This document shows positions 17,091 to 24,668 of a stretch of DNA of 64,000 nt, piece after piece; position 1 is the stretch's first letter; each line of letters begins with the position of its first letter. Under the pieces are notes generated by a model. The model saw nothing but the letters and a program-made list of their open reading frames with translations, did not search any database and had not been told where the DNA came from. The position numbers and the translations under genes are program-made. The DNA comes from Nocardia sp. NBC_01503 (lineage in GTDB: Bacteria > Actinomycetota > Actinomycetes > Mycobacteriales > Mycobacteriaceae): the NCBI RefSeq assembly GCF_036327755.1, contig NZ_CP109596.1, positions 5,518,001 to 5,582,000 of the forward strand. Direction: 5' to 3'.

Positions 17091-18059
17091 TTGACGAGCA
17101 TTCGTAAGACCATTGCCGATGCCCAGGTCGGGTTGGTGCGGCAAGTGGTGAATGTGTTGACCGTGCCGCGGCGGTTGCCGCGGCCGTTCGGGCCCACACT
17201 GCGCGATCGGGTGGCGGGGAAGACGGTGCTCATTACCGGCGCGTCCAGCGGTATCGGCCGTGCGCTGGCGTTGCGAGTGGCGGATGCGGGGGCGATCGTG
17301 GTCGTAACCGCGCGCCGCACAAGTGAATTGGATCAGCTCGCGGCCGAGATCCGGACCCGTGGTGGGCAGGCGTTCGCCATCACCTCGGATCTGTCCACCG
17401 CCGAGGGTATCGACAAGCTCGCCGATGAGATGCTGGTCGAGTTCGGCGCACCGGACATTCTGGTGAACAACGCGGGTCGCTCCATCTGGCGTTCGGTCGC
17501 CGCCTCGGAGCATCGCCTGCACGATTTCGAACGCACCATGCGCATCAACTACTTCGGCCCGGTCGGGCTGATGCTGCGGTTGCTGCCGGAGATGCGCCGC
17601 CGGGGTTCGGGCCATGTGGTGTCGAGCTCGTCACTCGGTGTGATCACCGATGTACCGCGGTTCTCCGCCTATCTGGGCTCCAAGGCCGCGCTGGAGGCGG
17701 TCATGCGGGTGGCGGCGAGCGAATGCCTCGCCGACGGAGTCGCTTTCACCGATGTGCGTCTCCCGTTGGTGGCCACCGATTTGAGCTCGAAGCTGGGTTG
17801 GACCGGCTATACGGCGCTCTCCGCCGATGCCGCGGTGGATATGCTGGTCGACGCCATCGTGCGCCGCCCCATGCATCTGGAGAATCTGCATGGCGCACTG
17901 TCGATTTGGTTCAACCGCCTGCTGCCGGGTGTGGCACTGCAGGGCCTGAACCAGCTGCACCGCATGCTGCCCGATGTGGAGGTCGCGAAAGCGGCCGTGC
18001 CGCAGCAGGAGTCGGCGGTCGTGGCCACCGAGATCGCTCCGGTGCCCGCGCGCGACTGA
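17091..18059 (+). CDS. SDR-family oxidoreductase (acyl-CoA reductase-like)
   Basis: A 322-residue short-chain dehydrogenase with an N-terminal extension of ~45 residues. TGASSGIGRALAL binds the cofactor; NNAGRSIWRSV, SSSSLGV and SAYLGSKAAL supply the N-S-Y-K catalytic set. The extended N-terminus and the C-terminal segment after residue ~260 resemble mycobacterial SDRs that act on fatty acyl substrates, but substrate specificity is not deducible. It starts at TTG (17091) with GAGG eight bases upstream. It stands as a single gene. Confidence 0.85.
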   Translation: MTSIRKTIADAQVGLVRQVVNVLTVPRRLPRPFGPTLRDRVAGKTVLITGASSGIGRALALRVADAGAIVVVTARRTSELDQLAAEIRTRGGQAFAITSDLSTAEGIDKLADEMLVEFGAPDILVNNAGRSIWRSVAASEHRLHDFERTMRINYFGPVGLMLRLLPEMRRRGSGHVVSSSSLGVITDVPRFSAYLGSKAALEAVMRVAASECLADGVAFTDVRLPLVATDLSSKLGWTGYTALSADAAVDMLVDAIVRRPMHLENLHGALSIWFNRLLPGVALQGLNQLHRMLPDVEVAKAAVPQQESAVVATEIAPVPARD

Positions 18060-18094
18060 GTGCTGCCCGTATAACGCGGATTCGCGGCCCCGGA

Positions 18095-18112
18095 CCGCCC
18101 GATCGCGGGCGG
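18095..18112 (+). terminator. Possible weak terminator hairpin after SDR gene
   Basis: Arms CCGCCCG and CGGGCGG flank a four-base loop, 35 bp after the SDR stop. No U-tract follows, so this may only be a GC-rich dyad. Confidence 0.3.
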
Positions 18113-18271
18113 CCGGTGCGCCGCCGCTCCGGGCCCGCGGCTCCGAGGGCGTTTTCTCTGATTTGCCGGATTGTTGCACCGAGTTGACATGTCCGTTCTA
18201 ACCTCGAACGAGACGATGTTGCTATTGCCCACTCTGTTCGATCAACGATGATCTCGCGAGAGGTGCAGGAC

Positions 18272-18811
18272 ATGTCGATGATTCGATGTGCTTTCAGTGC
18301 AACGGGAACAGTAGCTTTTCTGATTGTTATGGCCTTCGCCGCCGGGCCGGCGGCCGCCGATTCCACGCTGGACGAGGGCAGTTGTACCGCCGGAACCCTC
18401 ACCTGGCAGGCCAACGGCCCCGGCTTCACCGGCAGCTCACAGGCCCCCGTCGCCAGTAATATCGGCGGCCATCTGGTGGACTGCCACGGCGCTCCCACCG
18501 ATATCGGCGTCGGGACCATTATCGGCAGCAGCTTCGAACCCGCCGCCACCTGCTACGGCAGTCGAGGCGGCCGCGCCGACCTGCTGGTCATCTGGGACAA
18601 CGGCCAGAACAGCCATGTCATCGGCACCTGGGAATGGACGCTTGGCCAACAGTCCACCAACCACCTGAAGATCGTCGGCGGCCTGGGCTCGGGGCGCACT
18701 CTCCAGATCCTCACCGCCCCGCCGGAGGTCAGCCCCGGAGCGGTCACCGGCTGCATAGTGGGCGGCTTCCACGCCGGCAGCTATCAGGTCCTCAACGCCA
18801 GCATCGTCTGA
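18272..18811 (+). CDS. Secreted protein, function unknown
   Basis: A 179-residue protein with a Sec signal peptide (MSMIRCAFSATGTVAFLIVM and an AAA-type cleavage site near residue 29). The ATG at 18272 is chosen because GAGAGG lies 7 bases upstream; an in-frame ATG at 18248 adds eight polar residues. The mature protein has four spaced cysteines (EGSCTAG, LVDCHGA, ATCYGSRG, VTGCIVGG), suggesting two disulphides and a compact beta-sandwich. Family not recognised; similar small Cys-containing secreted proteins are common in Nocardia. Confidence 0.75.
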   Translation: MSMIRCAFSATGTVAFLIVMAFAAGPAAADSTLDEGSCTAGTLTWQANGPGFTGSSQAPVASNIGGHLVDCHGAPTDIGVGTIIGSSFEPAATCYGSRGGRADLLVIWDNGQNSHVIGTWEWTLGQQSTNHLKIVGGLGSGRTLQILTAPPEVSPGAVTGCIVGGFHAGSYQVLNASIV

Positions 18812-18812
18812 T

Positions 18813-18956
18813 ACCGATCCGCCGATCGCGAGTTCGGCGGCGGACGACTATGCCGGACACCGCATCCACGCCTGGTTCACCAAGCTCGATCCGAACTCCT
18901 TCCCGCTGGTGGCGCGCGGGTTCGGCTGGGTGCGGGAGCAGCCCTGCAACCGGTGA
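18813..18956 (+). pseudogene. Possible C-terminal remnant of a TetR-type regulator
   Basis: This frame encodes a coding-like tail (DDYAGHRIHAWFTKLDP, then NSFPLVARGFGWV) ending at a TGA at 18954. It resembles the last helices of TetR-family regulators (F..L....FP pattern). It has no start codon or ribosome site of its own and the DNA-binding half is absent. Confidence 0.3.
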
Positions 18957-18993
18957 CCGGCTTGCTCGTGGGATCGGTGGTCGGATCGTATAG

Positions 18994-20406
18994 TTGGCTC
19001 TCGTGGGGATGATGAAGGGCGCCAATGTTCCGGTGCCGGCGAGCATGGTTCGGGTCGAGTTGGGATGGCGGGCGGGGCCGGGCGTTCCGGACGCCGATGC
19101 CTCCGCACTCCTGCTGGTCGCGGGAAAGGTGCGCTCGGACAGCGACTTCGTGTTCTACAACCAGCCCGCGCACCCCTCCGGCGCGGTCCGTCACGAGGGT
19201 AAGCAGCAGGGGCCGACCGTGCTCGATGTGCTGTCGGTGAACCTGGCGCGCGTCGAACCGCAGATCGAGACCATCGTGATCGCGGCCTCCACCTCGGGCG
19301 GGACCTTCCGGCAGTTCCAGGGCCTGTACGTGCGGGTGCTCGATACCGCGAACGGCGCCGAGATCGCGCGCTTCGACAGCGCCGACGCGGGTGCGGAGAC
19401 CGCGTTCGTCCTGGGCGAGCTATATCGGCGGCAGGGTGCGTGGAAGTTCCGCGCGGTGGGTCAGGGGTATGCCTCGGGCTTGGCCGGGCTGGCAACCGAT
19501 TTCGGCATCTCGGTGGATGACGAGCCCGCGCCCACCCAGCACGCCGCGCCCACTCGGCAACCGTATCCGCCGGCGCCGCAGCCGTATACGCCGCCGCCCC
19601 CCGCGCAGCCCGCGCCGCAGTACATGCCGTCGCAGCAGCAATACACGCCACCGCCGTCTCCGCCGCAATACGTTCCGCCCCAGCAGCAGTACGCCCCACC
19701 GCCCCCGCCCCAGCAGCAGTATGTGCCGCCGCCTCCGCCCACTCAGCCGTTCGTCCCGCAGCCCCCACCGGCTCCGGTGAACCTGGCCAAGATCGCGCTG
19801 ACCAAGGAAGCGCCGACGGTCTCGCTCACCAAATCCGGTGTCACCGGCGGCACCATGCGCTTCAACCTCAACTGGGGTATGGCCCGCGGTACCGGCCTGT
19901 TCGGCCGCAAGCGCAACGATCTCGACCTGGACCTGTGCTGCTTCTACGAATTGGCCAATGGCGCAATAGGATCCGTGCGCGCCCTGGACCGCCGCTTCGG
20001 CGACCTGAACAATCCGCCCTTCATCCGCCTGGATCAGGACGACCGCACCGGCTCCAGCGCGTCGGGCGAGAACATCGATATCAACCTGGATTTCACCAGG
20101 TTCTTCCGCCGCATCCTGGTCTTCACCTCGATCTACGAGGGCGCGCGTGACTTCCGCGGCGTCCACGCCACCGCCACCCTCTACCCGCTCAACAGCCCCC
20201 CGATCGAAATGACCCTGGACGGCTGCACCAACGACTCCCGCGACGCCGTCCTGGCCGTCATCGAGAACATCAACGGCGAGTTGGTGGTTCGCCGCGAATG
20301 CACCTTCATCCGCCCGCCCGCGGGCCGCCCCGGTGCGGGCATCGCCGAGATCGTGCGCCTGTACAACTGGAACTTCGAGATCAAAGCGGGCCGCGGCAAG
20401 GACTGA
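18994..20406 (+). CDS. Two-domain TerD-family protein with Pro/Gln-rich linker
   Basis: A 470-residue protein with two TerD (tellurium-resistance/stress) domains. Domain 1 (~1-170) contains the DADASALLLVAGKVRSDSDF strand with the Ca-binding acidic pattern. Domain 2 (~265-465) contains DLDLDLCCFYELANG and ENIDINLDF. Between them lies a ~90-residue low-complexity linker of PPQQY/YTPPP/QQYVPP units. TerD domains bind calcium and are found in ter-type stress and conflict systems. The start is uncertain: TTG 18994, GTG 19003 or ATG 19009, of which the last gives MMKGANV, close to canonical TerD N-termini. A single-domain TerD gene follows 79 bp downstream, probably co-transcribed. Confidence 0.88.
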   Translation: MALVGMMKGANVPVPASMVRVELGWRAGPGVPDADASALLLVAGKVRSDSDFVFYNQPAHPSGAVRHEGKQQGPTVLDVLSVNLARVEPQIETIVIAASTSGGTFRQFQGLYVRVLDTANGAEIARFDSADAGAETAFVLGELYRRQGAWKFRAVGQGYASGLAGLATDFGISVDDEPAPTQHAAPTRQPYPPAPQPYTPPPPAQPAPQYMPSQQQYTPPPSPPQYVPPQQQYAPPPPPQQQYVPPPPPTQPFVPQPPPAPVNLAKIALTKEAPTVSLTKSGVTGGTMRFNLNWGMARGTGLFGRKRNDLDLDLCCFYELANGAIGSVRALDRRFGDLNNPPFIRLDQDDRTGSSASGENIDINLDFTRFFRRILVFTSIYEGARDFRGVHATATLYPLNSPPIEMTLDGCTNDSRDAVLAVIENINGELVVRRECTFIRPPAGRPGAGIAEIVRLYNWNFEIKAGRGKD

Positions 20407-20485
20407 CGGGCGCCGCATTATTCCGCACCCGGTTTGCGCTCGGGCTGATTCATACGGCATCTTTGCGGGCGAAGGCGGTGGAGTG

Positions 20486-20995
20486 ATGTTGGAACATTTG
20501 ACGGTGGGGCTCGGATGGGATCCGGCGCAGCCCAAGTGGTTCGGGCGGTCCCTGGATATCGATCTGAATGTGGCGGCGCTGATGTTCAGCGCCGACCGCC
20601 TGGTCGATGTCGTGTATCACGAGCAGTTGAGCTCGGTGGACGGGTCGATTCGGCACGGTGGCGACAGTCTGACGGGTGAGGGTGCGGGTGACGACGAGGT
20701 CATCGGGATGGACCTGACCCGGATCGATCCGAATGTGACCGCGGTGGTGCTGCTGGTGACCTGCTACACCGGGCAGAACCTCGACGAGGTCGAGAATGCG
20801 TTCTGCCGCTTGGTCAGTGGTGCGCAGGAGACCGAGTTCCGGCGTTTCGAACTCAGCGGCCTGCCCTACCCGGGACTGGTCGTCGGCGTCGTGATCCGGG
20901 GTCTGGGCGGCTGGGAGTTCCGGGATATCGGCACCGGGATAGCGGCGCGGCATCCGGTCGAGGCCGCACCGCTGCTCGGGGCTTATCTCAGCTGA
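20486..20995 (+). CDS. TerD-family protein
   Basis: A 169-residue single TerD domain. SLDIDLNVAALMF and the later DDEVIGMDLTRIDPNVTAV carry the paired acidic calcium-binding segments of the family. The ATG at 20486 is chosen, though its spacing to GGAG is short. It lies in tandem with the two-domain TerD gene and is convergent with the SGNH hydrolase gene (6-bp gap). The two TerD proteins probably work together in stress response; no TerB, TerC or TerF gene is present nearby. Confidence 0.88.
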   Translation: MLEHLTVGLGWDPAQPKWFGRSLDIDLNVAALMFSADRLVDVVYHEQLSSVDGSIRHGGDSLTGEGAGDDEVIGMDLTRIDPNVTAVVLLVTCYTGQNLDEVENAFCRLVSGAQETEFRRFELSGLPYPGLVVGVVIRGLGGWEFRDIGTGIAARHPVEAAPLLGAYLS

Positions 20996-21001
20996 GCATC
21001 G

Positions 21002-21925
21002 TCATCCGCCGCGCTTGATCTGATCGAGGACCGCGGCGGTCTGTGCGTTCGCGCCCAGGGCATTCGGGTGCAGCGGATAGGCGGCGCCGGGGAAGTTGTG
21101 CGGCGAGGAGAAGGCGATGCCCTCGACATAGCGGGTGGCCGCGGGCTGGCAGACGTCATGGCCGGTGCTGGGGGTGTAGGTGTTGACCAACTCGGTGTGG
21201 GAGGCGGCGGCCACCTTGGCGAGCATGGCGTTCATCTGGGCGAATTTGTCTCGGAGATAAGTGATGTCGATATCGGCGGCGGGCAGATCGGGGCGACAGC
21301 CCTTACCGGTGACCGGAAGCGCGTTCAAGTAGTCGACGAGCAGGACTCGAGCCTTGGGCGCGCGCTGGCGGATTCCGGCGATGGTGGCCTGTATCAGTGG
21401 GGCGGCGGCATTGATCCGCGTGGTCACCGGGTCGGTGCCGTCGGCGGCGGATGTCGTTGCGCAGGCAGGGATTTCGGACTCGGATGCGGCCGCCGGGACG
21501 AGCTGCAGACAGTGCATGGCCAGGGTGGGGAAGCCGATGTCATTGCCGCCGATGCCGACGGTGACCAGATCCGTTGTCGCGGTGAGCTTGTCGAACTGCG
21601 GCGGATTGACACCGCCGAGCGGTAGCTCCTGGGCGCCGGTCATATCGACGGTGGTGGCCGAAGCGCAGCTGGCATCGCGGAAGTTCTTGATACCCAGCGC
21701 CTTCGCCACCTGATGCGGATAGTTCGAGGATGACTGGACGCAGTCCGCGGGCACATCGGTGGTGGCCGGTGGCAGCGTGGTGAAGACCGCCGCGGTCCAG
21801 GAGTCACCTAGCGCGACGTACTCCCGATACGAGACGGAATCGGCGGCTGCCGGAGTCGAGGTACAGCACACCGCGACCACACCCAGTGTCAGCGCGGTGT
21901 TTCGGGCGGAGCGAAGGGGCATCAC
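21002..21925 (-). CDS. Secreted SGNH/GDSL-family hydrolase (lipase/esterase)
   Basis: A 307-residue exported esterase. The signal peptide covers residues ~1-28 (ALTLGVVAVCCTSTPAAAD). Block I is YVALGDSWTAA (nucleophile Ser), block III GIGGNDIGFPT (oxyanion Gly/Asn), and block V has the His in LHPNALGANAQ. Cysteine pairs in the mature part fit the disulphide-stabilised actinobacterial SGNH lipases. Substrate unknown; lipids or simple esters are typical for the family. Confidence 0.88.
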   Translation of the reverse strand: MMPLRSARNTALTLGVVAVCCTSTPAAADSVSYREYVALGDSWTAAVFTTLPPATTDVPADCVQSSSNYPHQVAKALGIKNFRDASCASATTVDMTGAQELPLGGVNPPQFDKLTATTDLVTVGIGGNDIGFPTLAMHCLQLVPAAASESEIPACATTSAADGTDPVTTRINAAAPLIQATIAGIRQRAPKARVLLVDYLNALPVTGKGCRPDLPAADIDITYLRDKFAQMNAMLAKVAAASHTELVNTYTPSTGHDVCQPAATRYVEGIAFSSPHNFPGAAYPLHPNALGANAQTAAVLDQIKRGG

Positions 21926-22037
21926 TACGAGCGGACCTCCGGGATCGTGTGGGGCGAATTTCGGCTATGCGAGTCTCGCCCCCGATGCGAGGTTTCTCCG
22001 GGAAGCCCTCCGGCGCGCCGCCGGACAGCCGCGGGCG

Positions 22038-22223
22038 TCAGGACACCAGCGGCTGCTCCGCGGATTCGGTCAGCTGTACGGTGCACAGCCCACCGCGCTC
22101 GGCCTCGACACTCGTCACCTCGAGTTGCGTGCCGGTCAGCAGGATGAACTCCTCCTCGTCGGTGAAGGCGGAAAGTTCCGGATACTGACCGCGCGTGCCG
22201 GTCGCACCTCGAAAAGCGTTCGC
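22038..22223 (-). pseudogene. C-terminal remnant of an ADP-ribosyltransferase toxin-like domain
   Basis: After an in-frame stop at 22224-22226, the minus strand stays open for 61 codons. The product contains YPELSAFTDEEEFILLTGTQ and then LEVTSVEAERGGLCTV. The E-x-E motif followed by a leucine-rich strand, GT and VTSV is the classic end of ExoS/VIP2-type arginine ADP-ribosyltransferase folds. The N-terminal R and STS elements are missing, so this is probably a decayed gene. Apart from this, 21926-22337 shows no gene. Confidence 0.45.
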
Positions 22224-22337
22224 TTACCGCGACTTTCGAGTACGGCGCGCGCCACGCCGAGCTGTGAGGTGTGAGAGGAGGCGCATCGAGCGAAGCGATC
22301 CAGCAGGGCTGCCGAGCGCTGAGCGCGAGGCACGAAA

Positions 22338-22919
22338 TCAGTTGCGGGCCTTGGGGGAGGTCCGCATCCCGTCCAATGTCACCGCGAGCAGCCGATCCGC
22401 CGCCTCGGGGGTGGTCTCGCACGCGACCCCGATGCCGTGCCCGAATCTGAGCAGGTCGCGCGGTTCGATATCGGTGCGAATCGCGCCCTCGGACTGCGCG
22501 GCCGCCAGGAGTGCGGTGGCGGCGTCATTGATCGCCGTCCGGCACAGTGTGAAGGTCGGCGAGTCATGATCGATACCGGCCTTGAGGGTGGTGGCCAGAC
22601 TCCGATTGGCCATCACCCAGTTCACCTGTTCGCGCAGCCATAGTTCGAGAGCTTTTGTGGGCGTATTGCTTTCGAGCAGTTCATGGGCGCGCTGGCTCAG
22701 TTGCTCGATATTGGACCGGTAGACGGTCTCGATCAGCACCTCGCGATTGGGGAAGTGCCGGTACAGGGTGCCGATGCCGACCCCCGCGCGGCGGGCGATC
22801 TCCTCCAGCGCGGTCTCCGGGCCCAGCTCCGCGAAGGCCGCCTGTGCGGTCGTCACAATGCGCTCGTAATTGCGCCGGGCGTCGGCGCGCATCGGCTTTG
22901 CGGTCGGCGGTGCTTCCAC
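22338..22919 (-). CDS. TetR-family repressor of the divergent efflux pump
   Basis: A 193-residue TetR regulator starting at GTG 22919 with GGAGGG just upstream. The helix-turn-helix is at residues ~35-60 (ALEEIARRAGVGIGTLYRHF). The C-terminal ligand domain has no recognisable specificity. It is divergent from the MFS transporter gene, and three similar dyads lie between the two starts. The standard inference is autorepression and repression of the pump until a ligand binds. Confidence 0.9.
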   Translation of the reverse strand: MEAPPTAKPMRADARRNYERIVTTAQAAFAELGPETALEEIARRAGVGIGTLYRHFPNREVLIETVYRSNIEQLSQRAHELLESNTPTKALELWLREQVNWVMANRSLATTLKAGIDHDSPTFTLCRTAINDAATALLAAAQSEGAIRTDIEPRDLLRFGHGIGVACETTPEAADRLLAVTLDGMRTSPKARN

Positions 22920-22934
22920 GAACCCTCCACTAGA

Positions 22935-22955
22935 AAACGGATGGACCCTCCGGAT
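22935..22955. promoter_or_regulatory. Imperfect TetR operator copy
   Basis: AAACGGATG, three bases, then CCTCCGGAT: an imperfect copy of the 23001-23021 dyad (8 of 9 and 7 of 9 arm bases). It lies 16 bp before the TetR start. Confidence 0.45.
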
Positions 22956-22967
22956 AGACTTGCGCAA

Positions 22968-22984
22968 ATGGAGGAACCCTCCAT
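22968..22984. promoter_or_regulatory. TetR operator, perfect dyad
   Basis: Arms ATGGAGG and CCTCCAT are perfect inverted repeats around AAC. It is centred 35 bp from the second perfect dyad and 31 bp from the imperfect one, in the TetR/MFS intergenic region. Confidence 0.7.
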
Positions 22985-23000
22985 ATGATAACTCCATTGG

Positions 23001-23021
23001 AAACGGAGGATGCCTCCGTTT
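23001..23021. promoter_or_regulatory. TetR operator, perfect 9+9 dyad
   Basis: Arms AAACGGAGG and CCTCCGTTT are perfect inverted repeats around ATG. The core CGGAGG/CCTCCG matches the neighbouring dyads. It lies just before the pump start, so repressor bound here would block pump transcription. Confidence 0.75.
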
Positions 23022-23045
23022 GATTCCGATTCGATGGAGCGTCCC

Positions 23046-24500
23046 TTGTCGACCACCCTCACCTCGAACAATGCTGTCTCCAGCACGGCCGCCGCGACAC
23101 CTGCCGGGGCGCGCCGACCCGGCCCGGGTCTCGTGCTGGCCATCCTGCTGACCTGCCAATTGATGATCGTCCTGGACATCACCGTGATGAATGTGGCGCT
23201 GCCGCGCATTCAATCCGAACTGCACTTCACCGCGACCAGCCTGTCCTGGGTGATGAACGCCTACACCCTGGTCTTCGGCGGATTACTGCTACTCGGCGGG
23301 CGCGCCGGTGACCTGTTCGGCCGCCGCAACCTCTTCATCGCCGGGGCCGCGTTGTTCACCGCGGCCTCGCTCGCGGGCGGGCTGGCGCCCTCGGCCACCT
23401 GGCTGCTCATCGCCCGGGTCGCCCAGGGCATCGGCGCCGCCATGGCCGCGCCCAATACCCTCGCCCTGCTGACCACCACCTTCGCCGATCCCAAGGCCCG
23501 CATGCGGGTGCTGGCGCTGTTCTCCGGAATGTCCAGTGCCGGTTTCGCGATCGGCCTCATTGTCGGCGGTCTGCTCACGCAATGGCTGAGCTGGCGTTCG
23601 GTCCTGTTCATCAATGTGCCTTTCGGATTGCTCGTCGTCGTGCTGGCGCTGCGCTATCTGCCTGTGGCACAACGGCAACCGGCCCGGCTCGACCTGCCCG
23701 GCGCACTCACCGCCACCACCGGCGTGGCCGCCCTGGTCTACGGATTCATCAGCGCCGCCGCGCACGGCTGGGGTATCGCCGAGACCGATATCTCGCTCGC
23801 GGCCGGTGTCGTGCTGATCGCCGCATTCCTCGTCATCGAGTCGCGGGTCGCGCAACCGCTGCTCCCGCTGCGCCTGTTCGCCGATCGCAATCGGGCCGCC
23901 GCCTACGCGAGTATGTTCCTGGCCCCGATGGCGGGTATGTCGATGTTCTTCTTCCTCACCCAGTTCCTGCAGGATGTGCTCGGATTGAGCGCGCTGGCAA
24001 CCGGTTTCGCCTTTCTGCCGACCGCGGTGCTGATGTTCACCATGATTCGCGCGATTCCGCGACTGCTGCCGCGCTTCGGCCCGCGCCCGCTGACCATGAT
24101 CGGTACCGCGTCGATGGTGGCCGGTCTGCTGTTGCTGACCCGATTGACCCCGGACAGCGGCTACTTCCCGATGCTGTTCATCGCGATGCTGCTCATGGGT
24201 TGCGGTATCGGCCTGGCGGTCGCGCCGTTGAACGTGATCATCATGTCGAATGTCGAACCGCGCGAGGCCGGTGCCGCGGGCGGTGCCATGCAGACCCTGC
24301 AGCAAACCGGGGCCGCACTCGGATTGGCCATTCTCGTCACGGTTTTCGGCAGTGCGGCGCGTGGTGCGGGCGGTTCGCCCCAGCACGCATTGGTCGGCGG
24401 TATGACGACGGCCTTCGCCGCCGCGGCGGGAATCGCGGCGCTGACCTTCAGCGTCGCGCTCGTTTTCCGGAACCCGCGCCCCGCCGACAAAGTGAGCTGA
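23046..24500 (+). CDS. MFS drug:H+ antiporter, 14-helix (DHA2/EmrB-QacA) family
   Basis: A ~484-residue multidrug exporter in the cytoplasmic membrane, powered by the proton gradient. Motif D1 (LDITVMNVALPRIQ) is in helix 1, motif A (GGRAGDLFGRRNLF) lies between helices 2 and 3, and motif C-like glycine/alanine-rich segments follow. Hydrophobic segments number about 14. I place the start at TTG 23046 because GGAG lies 6 bases upstream and the perfect operator covers 23001-23021. ATG 23034 or ATG 23010 are alternatives. It could export the lipopeptide encoded 170 bp downstream, but TetR/MFS pairs of this kind are usually general resistance modules. Confidence 0.9.
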   Translation: MSTTLTSNNAVSSTAAATPAGARRPGPGLVLAILLTCQLMIVLDITVMNVALPRIQSELHFTATSLSWVMNAYTLVFGGLLLLGGRAGDLFGRRNLFIAGAALFTAASLAGGLAPSATWLLIARVAQGIGAAMAAPNTLALLTTTFADPKARMRVLALFSGMSSAGFAIGLIVGGLLTQWLSWRSVLFINVPFGLLVVVLALRYLPVAQRQPARLDLPGALTATTGVAALVYGFISAAAHGWGIAETDISLAAGVVLIAAFLVIESRVAQPLLPLRLFADRNRAAAYASMFLAPMAGMSMFFFLTQFLQDVLGLSALATGFAFLPTAVLMFTMIRAIPRLLPRFGPRPLTMIGTASMVAGLLLLTRLTPDSGYFPMLFIAMLLMGCGIGLAVAPLNVIIMSNVEPREAGAAGGAMQTLQQTGAALGLAILVTVFGSAARGAGGSPQHALVGGMTTAFAAAAGIAALTFSVALVFRNPRPADKVS

Positions 24501-24668
24501 ATAATTGCGGATCGACACGCGGGAAGGGTTTGCTCCGCGGGGCGCTCGCTGATCTCTGCAAGGATGTGTCGGCTTGCTCTGTGTTCGCCAGCGTACTTCG
24601 TCTAGCTGCTGTTTCGTCGGTTGCCGCGAGTGTCGGCCGGTGCGGTGGCCCGGAATCCGGAGGTGTCC

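Noticed and set aside
19540..19790. Low-complexity CAG/CCG-rich repeats
   Set aside because: They encode the Pro/Gln/Tyr linker between two TerD domains and are not a separate repeat element.
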